Below, one piece after another: positions 8,803 to 17,447 of a stretch of DNA of 64,000 nt. The stretch covers positions 1 to 64,000 of the forward strand of contig JBKQMG010000134.1 in NCBI GenBank assembly GCA_052146815.1, in the 5' to 3' direction. The notes beneath the pieces were generated by a model. That model saw only the letters and a program-made list of their open reading frames with translations, had not been told where the DNA came from and did no database searches. Numbering within the stretch: the first letter of the stretch is position 1; every line of letters starts with the position of its first letter. Both the position numbers and the translations under genes were made by a program. Source of the stretch: DATJZH01 sp052146815 (lineage in GTDB: Bacteria > Actinomycetota > Actinomycetes > Streptosporangiales > Streptosporangiaceae).

Positions 8803-9573
8803 GTGCAGGACTATCCGCCGCCGATCACGCCGACCAACCACGTGGCGCCGGTCCCCCGGCGCATCCGCGCCTTCCTGGCCGGGGAGGCGGTGGTCGACAC
8901 CACCCGGGCGCTGTATGTGTGGGAGTGGCCGAACTACCCGCAGTACTACATCCCGCTCGCCGACGTGCGCGGCGGCGCCCTGCTGGACGAGGAGCACGTC
9001 CAGCAGACCCGGCGCGGCGAGGTGCGCCTGCATGGCGTGCGTTCCGGTGACACCTACCGCGGAGCGGCCGCCCGGGTCCTGGCCCAGTCCCCCATCGACG
9101 GCCTCGCGGGCACCGCCCGGTTTGAGTGGTCCGCGCTGGACAGCTGGTTCGAGGAAGACGAGCAGGTCTTCGTCCACCCGCGCAGTCCCTACGTGCGGGT
9201 CGACGCCCTGCGCAGCACCCGGCCGGTACGCGTCGAGCTGGACGGCGTTGTCCTCGCCGAATCCAGCTCACCGGTCCTGGTGTTCGAGACCGGGCTGCCC
9301 ACGCGCTATTACCTGAACCGCACCCAGGTGGACTTCGGCCACCTGACGCCCACCAGCACGGTCACCGAGTGCCCCTACAAGGGCCGGACCAGCGGCTACT
9401 GGTCGGTCATCAGGATCGGCGACACCGTGCATGAGGACCTCGTCTGGACCTACGACTTCCCCACCCGCCAGCTGCTGCCGATCGCCGGGCTGCTCGCTTT
9501 CTACAACGAGAAAGTTGACATCTTCCTCGACGGCCAGCAGCTGGAGCGCCCGTCCACTCACTTTTCCGCCTAG
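8803..9573 (+). CDS. Double DUF427 domain protein
   Basis: A 256-residue protein with two copies of the DUF427 (PF04248) beta-rich domain. Copy one centres on AVVDTTRALYVWEW...YYIPLADVR, copy two on VVLAESSSPVLVFETGLPTRYYL and the conserved CPYKGRTSGYWSV. The DNVVWxY-like ending is here DLVWTYDFP, followed by LAFYNEKVDIFLDG, the usual end of the second domain. Start GTG 8803 follows GAGGAGGGGAG. Function is unknown despite a Pfam name suggesting nucleotidyl transfer. A paralogue lies at 34856-35689 on the same strand. Confidence 0.85.
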   Translation: MQDYPPPITPTNHVAPVPRRIRAFLAGEAVVDTTRALYVWEWPNYPQYYIPLADVRGGALLDEEHVQQTRRGEVRLHGVRSGDTYRGAAARVLAQSPIDGLAGTARFEWSALDSWFEEDEQVFVHPRSPYVRVDALRSTRPVRVELDGVVLAESSSPVLVFETGLPTRYYLNRTQVDFGHLTPTSTVTECPYKGRTSGYWSVIRIGDTVHEDLVWTYDFPTRQLLPIAGLLAFYNEKVDIFLDGQQLERPSTHFSA

Positions 9574-9823
9574 CTGCCGCTGCCTTCGGAACGAACGGCT
9601 CATCCGCCCGCGCAGCCAGACGGACGGGCAGCACTGAAATCGTTTCCTGCTAGGCCCGGCTGCAGGCCGCCGGCCGGGAGGTCGCGCATGCTCCGCAGGG
9701 GTGACAGATAAAGCCAGAGCCCTGATGCGCTGCCGCCGATGACCGCGATCCAGAGCGTGGCTCGGATCTGACGGGTACACCCCGGTCATCGGGCCTTATC
9801 AGGGCCAGTCCTGACTGCTTACC

Positions 9824-9859
9824 GGAACTGGCGCGCCGGCAGCCCGGGGCGCCAGTTCC
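9824..9859. terminator. Bidirectional terminator hairpin
   Basis: Perfect 11-base arms (GGAACTGGCGC / GCGCCAGTTCC) around a 14-base loop lie just downstream of the converging DUF427 and acyl-CoA dehydrogenase genes. Between the DUF427 stop and this hairpin (9574-9823) I see no gene or other structure. Confidence 0.75.
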
Positions 9860-9868
9860 CTGCGGGCC

Positions 9869-11104
9869 TTACCGCACGTTGAGCCCGGTGACCGCCCTGC
9901 CGATGATCATGCGCTGGATCTCCGAGGTGCCCTCGAAGATGGTGAAGATCTTCGCGTCCCGGTGCCAGCGCTCGACCGGGTACTCGCGGGTGTAGCCGTT
10001 GCCGCCGAGAATCTGAATCGCCTGCTCGGTCACCCGGACCGCGGTCTCCCCTGCGACCAGCTTGGCGATCGACCCTTCGGCGTGCTCGAACTGCTGCCCG
10101 TTGCGCGCCATCCAGGCCGCGCGCCAGGTCAGCAGCCGCGCCGCGTCGACGCCGGCCTGCATGTCGGCGAGCATGAAGGCGACGCCCTGGTTCTGGCCGA
10201 TGGGGCGGCCGAACTGGACGCGCTGCCCCGCGTAGTCGCGGGCGTACTCCAGCGCCGCCCGCGCGATGCCCACGGCCATGGCCGCGACGCTCGGCCGGGA
10301 CGCCTCGAAGGTCTTCATGGCCGCCTGCTCGCCGCTGCTGCGGCCTTCTGCGATCCGGGCGAGCCGCGTGTCGAGGCGCTCCTTGCCGCCGACCAGGCAG
10401 CGGCCGGGCACCCGCACGTCGTCCAGGATCACCTCGGCCGTGTGCGAGGCCCGTATCCCGTGCTTGCGGAATTTCTGCCCCTGGGACAGGCCGGGCGTGC
10501 CGGGCGGCACGATGAAGGTGGCCTGGCCCCGGCTGCCGTAGTGCGGCTCGACCGAGGCGACGACGACATGGACGTCGGCGATCCCGCCGTTCGTCGCCCA
10601 GGTCTTCGTCCCGTTCAGCGCCCACTCGTCGGTGGCTTTCTGGTACACGGCCCTGGTCCGGATCGCTCCGACGTCACTGCCGGCATCAGGCTCAGACGAG
10701 CAGAACGCGCCGAGCCGGACATCGCCGGGCGAGCCGAACATCTGCGGCAGCCACTCGCCGATCTGCTCGGGCGTGCCGTTGCTGCCGACCGCGACGGCCG
10801 CGAGGCAGCTTCCGGTCAGCGACAGCCCGATGCCGGCGTCGCCCCAGAACAGCTCCTCGAACGCCACCGGGGTGCCGAGGCCGCTCGGCTCGAGCCACTG
10901 CTGCCCGAAGAAATCCAGCGAGTAAAGCCCGATCTTTGACGCTTCCTCGATCACCGGCCACGGTGTCTCCTCGCGCTCGTCCCACTCCGCAGCGGCCGGC
11001 CTGATCACGTCGCGGGCGAAGCCGTGCACCCACTCGCGCATCTGGGTGATGTCAGGCCCGGGGTCGAGGGTGAATCCGCCGGCGGGCTGGTCTTCGGCGC
11101 TCAT
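9869..11104 (-). CDS. Acyl-CoA dehydrogenase, glutaryl-CoA dehydrogenase-like
   Basis: A 411-residue FAD-dependent acyl-CoA dehydrogenase, full length for the family. The middle domain has FCSSEPDAGSD (flavin/substrate motif) and LNGTKTWATNG; the C-terminal helical domain has RVQFGRPIGQNQ, QILGGNGYTREYPVERWHRDAK and IFEGTSEIQR, where the Glu of EGTSEIQ is the normal catalytic base position. It would introduce a 2,3-double bond in an acyl-CoA and pass electrons to ETF. ATG 11104 has AAGGAG 7 bases upstream. A 6-base inverted repeat about 100 bases upstream may be its operator. The next genes suggest a fatty acid or amino acid degradation context. Confidence 0.88.
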   Translation of the reverse strand: MSAEDQPAGGFTLDPGPDITQMREWVHGFARDVIRPAAAEWDEREETPWPVIEEASKIGLYSLDFFGQQWLEPSGLGTPVAFEELFWGDAGIGLSLTGSCLAAVAVGSNGTPEQIGEWLPQMFGSPGDVRLGAFCSSEPDAGSDVGAIRTRAVYQKATDEWALNGTKTWATNGGIADVHVVVASVEPHYGSRGQATFIVPPGTPGLSQGQKFRKHGIRASHTAEVILDDVRVPGRCLVGGKERLDTRLARIAEGRSSGEQAAMKTFEASRPSVAAMAVGIARAALEYARDYAGQRVQFGRPIGQNQGVAFMLADMQAGVDAARLLTWRAAWMARNGQQFEHAEGSIAKLVAGETAVRVTEQAIQILGGNGYTREYPVERWHRDAKIFTIFEGTSEIQRMIIGRAVTGLNVR

Positions 11105-11202
11105 GCGATGCTCCTTGCGGTCCGGCGGAGCGCGAGGGCGTGCCGCGCGTGTGCCCCGCGCGCTGATCAGCGTTCACGCGCGGACGGGCGAGTCCGATAT
11201 GG

Positions 11203-11218
11203 GTTACTCAACAGTAAC
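11203..11218. promoter_or_regulatory. Candidate TetR-type operator GTTACT-N4-AGTAAC
   Basis: A perfect 6-base inverted repeat with spacer CAAC lies about 100 bases upstream of the acyl-CoA dehydrogenase start, in an otherwise AT-poor region. Short palindromes of this kind are typical of TetR-family regulators of fatty-acid degradation genes. The regulator is not identified. Confidence 0.5.
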
Positions 11219-11263
11219 ACTCGCCGGCCGAGGGGCCTCGCACTAGCTGGCCCGCGCGGCCGG

Positions 11264-12280
11264 TCAGCTCACGCCGAGCGTCTCCGCGGCCCGGCGGGTG
11301 CCCTCGACCCGGTTGGCGATCTTCTGGAAGGCCACATCGCGGGCGAAATCAGGGGAACCGTGATTGGGCTTCTCGTCGATGCTGAACGGCGAGAAACCAC
11401 AGTCGTCGGTCGAGCCGAGCCGTTCCCTGGGGATGAAGTTCGAGGCCCGGACGAGGGCGTCATGGACCTCCTGCGGGCTTTCCACCCTCGGGTTCAGCGG
11501 GTTGATGATCCCGATGCAGCACATCTGCGCGACGCCATCGGCGTCCTCCCGGCTGTGCTCACCGATGCTGGCGCGTTCGTCCGCGCTGAAGCGGGCGAGC
11601 ACCCGGTTGTTGAGCTCGATGAAATGCGGCAGCAGGCCGCGGCCGGTCCAGGGATTGCGGTGGTCGTTCCTGGTCGCCAGCCGCCCCTCGGTGAAGCCGA
11701 TCGAGATCCGCGCGGCGCCCGCGGCGAAGGCGGCCCGGATGTCCTTCTCGCACTCGCTGACGAGGTCTTCCTCGAACTGCTCACGCGGGTAGCCGGGCAC
11801 TTCCTCGTCCAGCGGGTACAGCAGTGCCAGCATCGACGGCGCGATTACCGCCTGCTTCATCGGCCTGCCGGCCAGCGGGATGGACTTGCGCAGCGAGTCA
11901 GCGGCGTAGTTCTTGTACCGGAACGGGCCGCCGGTCAGCTTCGGCAGCTGGCGGCCGTGGCCGTCGGCGAAGATCGCGAAGTACTGGCCGCCGCCGGCCA
12001 AGTGGTCCGCGAGGCCGGTCCCGGCCAGGGTGTCGGTGATGGCGTAGGTCGCGAAGCTCGACCAGCGCTGCTCGCCGTCGGAGATGATCGGCGCGTCTGT
12101 CGCGGCGTAGCGCGCCAGCGAGTCGCGGACGGCCTCTTCCTGCCGGGCCTCGAGCTGCTCGCGCGAGATGCTGCCCGCGTCGTAGGCGGCGTAGGCGTCC
12201 TGCAGGGTCGTCGGCCGCGGCAGCGATCCGACGGGCTCGGCGGGGATTCCGGTGCTGGTCCTCGGATCGTAATCGCTCAT
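11264..12280 (-). CDS. MetE C-terminal-domain-like (cobalamin-independent methionine synthase II) family protein, possibly internally deleted
   Basis: 338 residues of the UROD/MetE superfamily. The N-terminus reads AEPVGSLPRP; DGEQRWSSFATY, FADGHGRQLPKL, ISIGFTEGRLA and the zinc-ligand-bearing TDDCGFSPFS near the C-terminus are recognisable. In relatives as I recall them, an HTCPGGD...HSADVDY block carrying the His-x-Cys zinc ligands lies between LNNRVL and the DPIDPRVE-like segment. Here that interval is only IGEHSREDADG..QMCCIGIINPL, so about 40 residues and the HxC motif appear missing. It may be inactive or altered. Start ATG 12280 has GGAAAGG upstream. The gene diverges from enoyl-CoA hydratase. 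Confidence 0.7.
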   Translation of the reverse strand: MSDYDPRTSTGIPAEPVGSLPRPTTLQDAYAAYDAGSISREQLEARQEEAVRDSLARYAATDAPIISDGEQRWSSFATYAITDTLAGTGLADHLAGGGQYFAIFADGHGRQLPKLTGGPFRYKNYAADSLRKSIPLAGRPMKQAVIAPSMLALLYPLDEEVPGYPREQFEEDLVSECEKDIRAAFAAGAARISIGFTEGRLATRNDHRNPWTGRGLLPHFIELNNRVLARFSADERASIGEHSREDADGVAQMCCIGIINPLNPRVESPQEVHDALVRASNFIPRERLGSTDDCGFSPFSIDEKPNHGSPDFARDVAFQKIANRVEGTRRAAETLGVS

Positions 12281-12529
12281 AACAGCTGTCGGCCTTTCCG
12301 TGCATGAGCGCGGGCGCTGGAACTGGCCGAGGGGACCGTGGCCCGCCGGCCGTGGCTCTTGCTCACTGACCCTAGCAAAGCGCCGCCGGGCCTCCCCGGG
12401 ACCAGATCCGGCGCCCCGGCCCGCGCTGAGCGCGCCGGGACCGGCGCTGCTGCCATGATGTTGAGTCATCCGTGCCGCCCGATATGCGCCGCCCGCGGGC
12501 CGCGCCGGCCGAAGGGATTTCGCGCCACC

Positions 12530-13321
12530 ATGGACTACTCCGGTTACCAGCGCCTTGTCTTTGACCGCCCTGCCGACGGCGTCCTGCTGATTACGCTGAA
12601 CCGGCCCGACGTGCTGAATGCCGCCGACGAGGTGATGCACCGTGAGATGGCCGGCGTCTGGGCTGATGTCGCCCGCGACGAGGCGACGAAAGTGGCCGTG
12701 GTGACCGGTGCGGGGCGCGCGTTCTCGGCCGGCGGCGACGTGGCCATGGTGACCCGGATGACCGGTGACTACGACCGCGTGACGCGGATGCTCGCCGAGA
12801 TGAGTGACCTGGTCTACAACATGGTCAACTGCGACAAGCCGATCATCTCCGCGATCAACGGGGCCGCTGTCGGGGCCGGCCTGGTGGTGGCGCTGCTGGC
12901 CGACATCAGCATCTGCGCCGACGACGCGCGCCTCGGTGACGGGCACGTCCGGCTCGGCGTCGCGGCCGGCGACCATGCGGCGATCATCTGGCCACTGCTG
13001 TGCGGAATGGCCAGGGCCCGCTATTACCTGATGACCGGCGAGCTGGTCAGCGGCGCGGAGGCGGAGCGGATCGGCCTGGTCAGCAAGTCGCTGCCGCGCG
13101 GCGAGGTGCTGCCGGAGGCAATGCGGATCGCCGGCGCGATGGCGAGCGGGCCGCAGCTGGCCCTGCGGCTGACCAAGCGGGCGCTGAACAGCTGGCTGCG
13201 CACCGCCGGGCCGATCTTCGACCAGTCCGCCGCCTACGAGATGCTCACCTTCATGGGCCCGGACGTCGCCGAGGGCGCGGCGGCCTTCCGGGAGCGGCGG
13301 CCGCCCCGTTTCGCCGGGTAG
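12530..13321 (+). CDS. Enoyl-CoA hydratase/isomerase
   Basis: 263 residues of the crotonase fold. LLITLNRPDVLNA, AFSAGGD (oxyanion-hole segment), INGAAVGAGLVVALLADI and LTKRALN are family signatures. It would hydrate 2-enoyl-CoA esters or isomerise them; the catalytic Glu pair is not clearly conserved (the loop after GLVVALLADI reads GVAAGDH), so the exact reaction is open. I chose ATG 12530 because homology begins there. Its stop abuts the convergent RamB-like gene by one base. The 249-base gap upstream (12281-12529) must hold the divergent promoters for this gene and the MetE-like gene. Confidence 0.85.
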   Translation: MDYSGYQRLVFDRPADGVLLITLNRPDVLNAADEVMHREMAGVWADVARDEATKVAVVTGAGRAFSAGGDVAMVTRMTGDYDRVTRMLAEMSDLVYNMVNCDKPIISAINGAAVGAGLVVALLADISICADDARLGDGHVRLGVAAGDHAAIIWPLLCGMARARYYLMTGELVSGAEAERIGLVSKSLPRGEVLPEAMRIAGAMASGPQLALRLTKRALNSWLRTAGPIFDQSAAYEMLTFMGPDVAEGAAAFRERRPPRFAG

Positions 13322-14794
13322 CTAATCCCGCTCGTGCCGGTCCAGGAACTCGAAGACGTCAGTCTCGTCCACACCCGGGAAGCTGCCCGTCGGCAGGGCC
13401 AGCAGGATGTGCGAATGCGCCCGCGCTGACGGCCAGGCCATCCCCTCCCAGCGGGCCGCGAGCGCGGCCGGCGGCCGCTGGCAGCACTCCCCGTCCGGGC
13501 AGGCCGACGCGACGCGCGCCATCGTCTCCCGGCCCCGGAACCATCGCGAGTGCTCGTACGGCACGCCGAGGGTGATCGCGAAGCCGCGCTCGCGGCCGGG
13601 ATCGACCTGGGCCACGCACCAGTAGGTTCCTGACGGGGTGTCGGAGTACTGATACAGCGGGCTGAACCGGTCGGCCGCCGCGAAGACCTGCCGTCCCGAC
13701 CACAGGCGGCACATCCGCTGCCCCTCGATCGCCCCGCTCTCGTCGGCCGGGAAGATCACGCCGTCGTTCTCGTAGGCCTTGGAGATGATGCCGGTCTCGT
13801 CGTTCTTCACGAAGTGGCAGGCCAGGCCGAGATGGTGGGTGGCCAGATTCGTGAACCGGTGCGCGGCCATCTCGTAGGAGACCGAGAACACGTCGCGCAG
13901 GTCCTCGACCGACAGGTCCCTCGCGTCCTTGGCCCGGCGCAGGAAAGCGGCGGCCGGCTCCTCGGGCATCAGCACGGCGGCGGCGAAGTAGTTAGCCTCG
14001 ACCCGCTGGTGCAGGAACTCGGCGAAATCGGCGGGCGCCGAGTGCCCCAGGACGAAATGACCGAGCGTCTGCAGCAGGACCGCGCGCGGCGTGTGCATGC
14101 CGAGCGATTCCTGCCGGATGTAGATGCGGCGGTTGCGCAGGTCGGTAACTGACCGCGCGGACCGGGGCAGATCAGGCACGTACTTAACGGAAAAGCCATG
14201 CTGACTCACCACCGACAGCAGCATGCCCTGCGAGAGGGCTCCGCCTGAGTAGCCCGCGGCGGCCAGCGCCCCCGACGCCGTCCGCTCGATGGCGGCGAAG
14301 TAGTTCCCGCGCTCGCGCATCATCGTCCGCAGGTCGGCGTTGGCGGCCCTGGCCTCTTCCGGCGTCGCCGTGGGCTTGGCCCGGTGCCGGCCGAGTTCCT
14401 TGTGCAGGGCCAGCACGTGCTCAATGACATCGCTGGGCACCCGGGCGCCCACCCGCAGCCGCGGCAGGCCGAGCTCGGCGAAGCCCGGGTCACGCTGCGC
14501 CTGCTCGAGGGCGATCTCCAGCTGGGCCCGGCGGCTCGGCGGCTGACGGCTCATGAGCTCCTCGGCCGGCACCGAGAGCGCACGCGCGAGCGCCTCGACG
14601 AGGGACAGCTTCGGCTCGCGGCGGCCGTTCTCCAGCAATGACAGCGCCGACGGCGCGCGGCCGACCCGCTCGCCGAGCTCGGCGAGCGTCAGGCCCCTGG
14701 CCCGGCGGACATGACGCAGCCGCTGGCCGAACATGCTGAGGTCAAGCCCGTTTGCTGTCAAAGAACGCGATTTTTCACTAGTGAAGGTCTGCAC
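13322..14794 (-). CDS. ramB: RamB-like XRE/IrrE-type transcriptional regulator
   Basis: 490 residues. An N-terminal Cro/C1 helix-turn-helix (about 22-80: RLRHVRRARGLTLAELGERV...LSLLENGRREP) is followed by an IrrE-like (DUF955) domain with LQTLGHFVLGH and a C-terminal short-chain-fatty-acyl regulator domain (PF09856) with a Cys-rich CPDGECCQRPP segment. RamB regulates acetate and glyoxylate genes including isocitrate lyase in Corynebacterium and Mycobacterium, and here it is divergent from that very gene. Start GTG 14794 is favoured because relatives have a similar N-terminal extension; ATG 14734 is the alternative. Palindromes at and upstream of the start suggest autoregulation. Confidence 0.85.
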   Translation of the reverse strand: MQTFTSEKSRSLTANGLDLSMFGQRLRHVRRARGLTLAELGERVGRAPSALSLLENGRREPKLSLVEALARALSVPAEELMSRQPPSRRAQLEIALEQAQRDPGFAELGLPRLRVGARVPSDVIEHVLALHKELGRHRAKPTATPEEARAANADLRTMMRERGNYFAAIERTASGALAAAGYSGGALSQGMLLSVVSQHGFSVKYVPDLPRSARSVTDLRNRRIYIRQESLGMHTPRAVLLQTLGHFVLGHSAPADFAEFLHQRVEANYFAAAVLMPEEPAAAFLRRAKDARDLSVEDLRDVFSVSYEMAAHRFTNLATHHLGLACHFVKNDETGIISKAYENDGVIFPADESGAIEGQRMCRLWSGRQVFAAADRFSPLYQYSDTPSGTYWCVAQVDPGRERGFAITLGVPYEHSRWFRGRETMARVASACPDGECCQRPPAALAARWEGMAWPSARAHSHILLALPTGSFPGVDETDVFEFLDRHERD

Positions 14795-14802
14795 TTCTTC
14801 AC
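14774..14802. promoter_or_regulatory. TTCACTAGTGAA palindrome with extra half-sites
   Basis: A perfect 12-base palindrome (14774-14785) overlaps a second inverted pair, GTGAAG (14781-14786) with CTTCAC (14797-14802). The cluster lies at the start of the RamB-like gene and within reach of its promoter, so it is a candidate autoregulatory operator. Confidence 0.5.
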
Positions 14803-14827
14803 TTTAACCGAAGGCTAGCTAGATTTC

Positions 14828-14848
14828 AGGACTAATGACCCTAGTCCT
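14828..14848. promoter_or_regulatory. Inverted repeat AGGACTA-N7-TAGTCCT upstream of isocitrate lyase
   Basis: Seven-base perfect arms around ATGACCC lie in the ramB-icl intergenic region, about 90 bases before the isocitrate lyase start. An adjacent CTAGCTAG palindrome precedes it. It is a plausible operator for control of the divergent pair. The canonical corynebacterial RamB box was not found. Confidence 0.5.
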
Positions 14849-14935
14849 TGACGTCCCCGCCACGCAGGCTGTTTGCCATGCACCCGGGCCAGAGGCATGA
14901 CCGGGGACGGCCAGGATCAGCACCAGGAGGTTCCA

Positions 14936-16258
14936 GTGAGCGCCAAGAACGGCAGCGCACCCAGCAGCACATCAATCGACGAGCAGGCAGCCCGGCTGCA
15001 GCGGGAGTGGGCCGCCGACCCTCGCTGGCAGGGCATCGAGCGGACTTTCGGCGCCGCGGACGTCGTGCGGCTGCGCGGCTCAGTGCAGGAACAGCACACG
15101 CTCGCCCGGCGCGGCGCCGAGCGCCTGTGGTCGCTCCTGCAGGAAGAGGGCTACGTCAACTCTCTCGGCGCGCTCACCGGCAACCAGGCCGTGCAGCAGG
15201 TCAAGGCCGGCCTGCGGGCCATCTACCTGTCCGGCTGGCAGGTCGCTGCGGACGCGAACCTCGCCGCCCAGACTTATCCGGACCAGAGCCTGTACCCGGC
15301 CAACTCCGTCCCGCAGGTGGTGCGCCGGATCAATAACGCGCTGCTGCGCGCCGATCAGATCACCTGGTCAGAGTCGGGCAACGACGGGGCGCCGTACTGG
15401 CTGGCGCCGATCGTGGCCGACGCTGAGGCGGGGTTCGGCGGAGTCCTCAACGCCTTCGAGCTGATGAAGGCCATGATCGCGGCCGGCGCTGCGGGCGTGC
15501 ACTGGGAAGACCAGCTCGCCTCCGAGAAGAAGTGCGGCCACCTGGGCGGCAAGGTGCTGATCCCGACCGGCCAGCACGTCAAGACCCTGAACGCGGCGCG
15601 CCTGGCCGCCGACGTGTGCGGGGTACCGTCGCTGATCGTGGCCCGCACCGACGCGCAGGCCGCGACGCTGATCACCAGCGACATCGACGAGCGGGACCAG
15701 CAGTTCGTGACCGGCGACCGCACGGCTGAGGGCTTCTACCACGTGCACAACGGCATCGAGCCGTGCATCGCGCGCGGCCTGGCCTACGCGCCTTACTCGG
15801 ACCTGCTGTGGATGGAGACGTCCAAGCCGGATCTCGGGGTCGCGCGGGAGTTCGCCGAGGCGATCAAGAAGGTCTATCCCGATCAGATGCTCGCCTACAA
15901 CTGCTCGCCGTCCTTCAACTGGCGCGCGCACCTGGACGAGGGCACGATCGAGAAGTTCCAGCGCGAGCTCGGCGAGATGGGGTACAAGTTCCAGTTCATC
16001 ACCCTGGCCGGCTTCCACGCGCTCAACCACTCGATGTTCAGCCTGGCCCGCGACTACGCCGAGGAAGGCATGCCCGCCTACGTCCGGCTGCAGGACGCGG
16101 AATTCGCCTCGGAGGCGGACGGGTACACCGCCACCCGCCACCAGCGTGAGGTGGGCACCGGGTACTTCGACCTGGTGACGTCCGCGATTACCCCGAACGC
16201 CTCGACGACGGCCCTCGCGGGCTCGACGGAGAGCGAGCAATTCTCAGGACGCCACTGA
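14936..16258 (+). CDS. aceA: Isocitrate lyase
   Basis: A 440-residue isocitrate lyase that cleaves isocitrate to glyoxylate and succinate, the entry to the glyoxylate shunt. The catalytic KKCGH loop is intact (EKKCGHLGGKVL), as are GVHWEDQ, NCSPSFNW and FQFITLAGFHALN. Length matches the ICL1-type enzymes of actinobacteria. Start GTG 14936 has AGGAGG with a 5-base spacer; in-frame codons further up lack a site. It is divergent from the RamB-like regulator, which is expected to control it in response to acetate or fatty acids, consistent with beta-oxidation genes nearby. Confidence 0.95.
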   Translation: MSAKNGSAPSSTSIDEQAARLQREWAADPRWQGIERTFGAADVVRLRGSVQEQHTLARRGAERLWSLLQEEGYVNSLGALTGNQAVQQVKAGLRAIYLSGWQVAADANLAAQTYPDQSLYPANSVPQVVRRINNALLRADQITWSESGNDGAPYWLAPIVADAEAGFGGVLNAFELMKAMIAAGAAGVHWEDQLASEKKCGHLGGKVLIPTGQHVKTLNAARLAADVCGVPSLIVARTDAQAATLITSDIDERDQQFVTGDRTAEGFYHVHNGIEPCIARGLAYAPYSDLLWMETSKPDLGVAREFAEAIKKVYPDQMLAYNCSPSFNWRAHLDEGTIEKFQRELGEMGYKFQFITLAGFHALNHSMFSLARDYAEEGMPAYVRLQDAEFASEADGYTATRHQREVGTGYFDLVTSAITPNASTTALAGSTESEQFSGRH

Positions 16259-16291
16259 GGCCCCGCCGGCCTGGCCCGGCTCCTGGCCCGT

Positions 16292-16331
16292 AAGGCTGAT
16301 GGCCAGTGCGCCCGCACCGGCCATCAGCCTT
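16292..16331. terminator. Strong bidirectional terminator
   Basis: Perfect 13-base arms (AAGGCTGATGGCC / GGCCATCAGCCTT) around a 14-base loop lie between the convergent isocitrate lyase and glycosyltransferase genes. Confidence 0.82.
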
Positions 16332-16344
16332 GCTTACGCGGCCG

Positions 16345-17436
16345 TCATGCTCGCCGGGCCGTAGCGCCGCTTCCGGACGCCACCGGCGGACGGCCGGGGC
16401 GCTGCCGCCGGAGCATGATCCGGGCCCGGTTCAGCGGCTCCAGCAGTTCGTAGGTCCAGTAGGCGTCCCGTGCGATCAGGCGGAACTTAGCCCCGCGGGC
16501 TCCTGGCGGAAACTGGTAGCCCGGCGGGACATAGCGCACGAAAGCGGCGTGCATGCGCTCGAAAAACCGCCGCCGGTCCCAGCGCGGGACCAGGCCGCCG
16601 TGGCCGACCGGCCCCATGCCCGCGCCGCCGGTCTGCAGGACCGTGGTGTAATGCCAGATCGCCCGCTCGAACAGCGCCGTCCGCAGCTCAGCGTCGGCCT
16701 GCTCGCGCGAGGCGGCATCGAGGGCCTGGCGGTAGGCAGCGAAGATGGCGAAATGCTCGCTGCTCGTCGTGACCATGAACGAGCCGCGGCGAAAGCGGCG
16801 GTATCGGTAGCACACCCGGTCCAGCGCGCTGATCCGGCGCGCGGCCAGCAGTGCCGCGCACGTCACCGGGACGTCCTCGTGGATCCCGGCCGGGAACGCC
16901 ACGCCTAGTCCCAGCAGGAATTCCCGCCGGAACACCTTGCTCCATGAGGTCATGGTCAGCTGGATCAGCGCCGGCTGCTGGGCCAGCGTGAACGTGCCGT
17001 GCGGGGCGCCGCGCAGCAGCGCCGCGCCGTGGCTGGGCTCCGACCGGCCATCGGGGTAGAGGTTCTCGTAGTCGATCAGCAGCACATCCGGGACGTCAGC
17101 GGCCAGGCGCTCCATGATCGCCGTGATGGCGCCCCCGGCGGCCAGGTCGTCACCGTCGATGAACCAGACGTAATCACCAGCCGCCTGCTGCAGGCCGACG
17201 TTGCGGGCGTTGCCGGGACCGGCGCTGCGGGCCAGATGCACCACCCGTATCCGCGCGTCGCGCGCCGCCGCGGCGTCCATGATCTCGCCGCTGCCGTCGG
17301 GCGAGGCATCGTCGACGGCGATGACCTCCAGGTCCTCCCCGGCCTGGCTGAGGACCGAGTCCAGGCAGCCGCTCAGATAATCCCGCACCCCGTAGGCGGG
17401 CAGCACGACGCTGATCCGCGGTCGCGGTGCTGTCAT
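16345..17436 (-). CDS. Family 2 glycosyltransferase
   Basis: 363 residues. GT-A fold: ISVVLPAYGVRDYL at the N-terminus, IAVDDASPDGS nucleotide-binding loop, GPGNARNVGLQ, and FIDGDD as the metal-binding DxD. No membrane helices are seen, so it acts at the cytoplasmic face on an unknown acceptor. The C-terminal 150 residues resemble the region that links GT2 to CDP-glycerol glycerophosphotransferase domains in other actinobacteria, but no such second domain is present. It follows the MMPL gene by 11 bases on the same strand, so they are likely one operon, which hints at assembly and export of a cell-envelope lipid or glycan. Confidence 0.85.
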   Translation of the reverse strand: MTAPRPRISVVLPAYGVRDYLSGCLDSVLSQAGEDLEVIAVDDASPDGSGEIMDAAAARDARIRVVHLARSAGPGNARNVGLQQAAGDYVWFIDGDDLAAGGAITAIMERLAADVPDVLLIDYENLYPDGRSEPSHGAALLRGAPHGTFTLAQQPALIQLTMTSWSKVFRREFLLGLGVAFPAGIHEDVPVTCAALLAARRISALDRVCYRYRRFRRGSFMVTTSSEHFAIFAAYRQALDAASREQADAELRTALFERAIWHYTTVLQTGGAGMGPVGHGGLVPRWDRRRFFERMHAAFVRYVPPGYQFPPGARGAKFRLIARDAYWTYELLEPLNRARIMLRRQRPGRPPVASGSGATARRA

Positions 17437-17447
17437 GGCCGCGCGTC

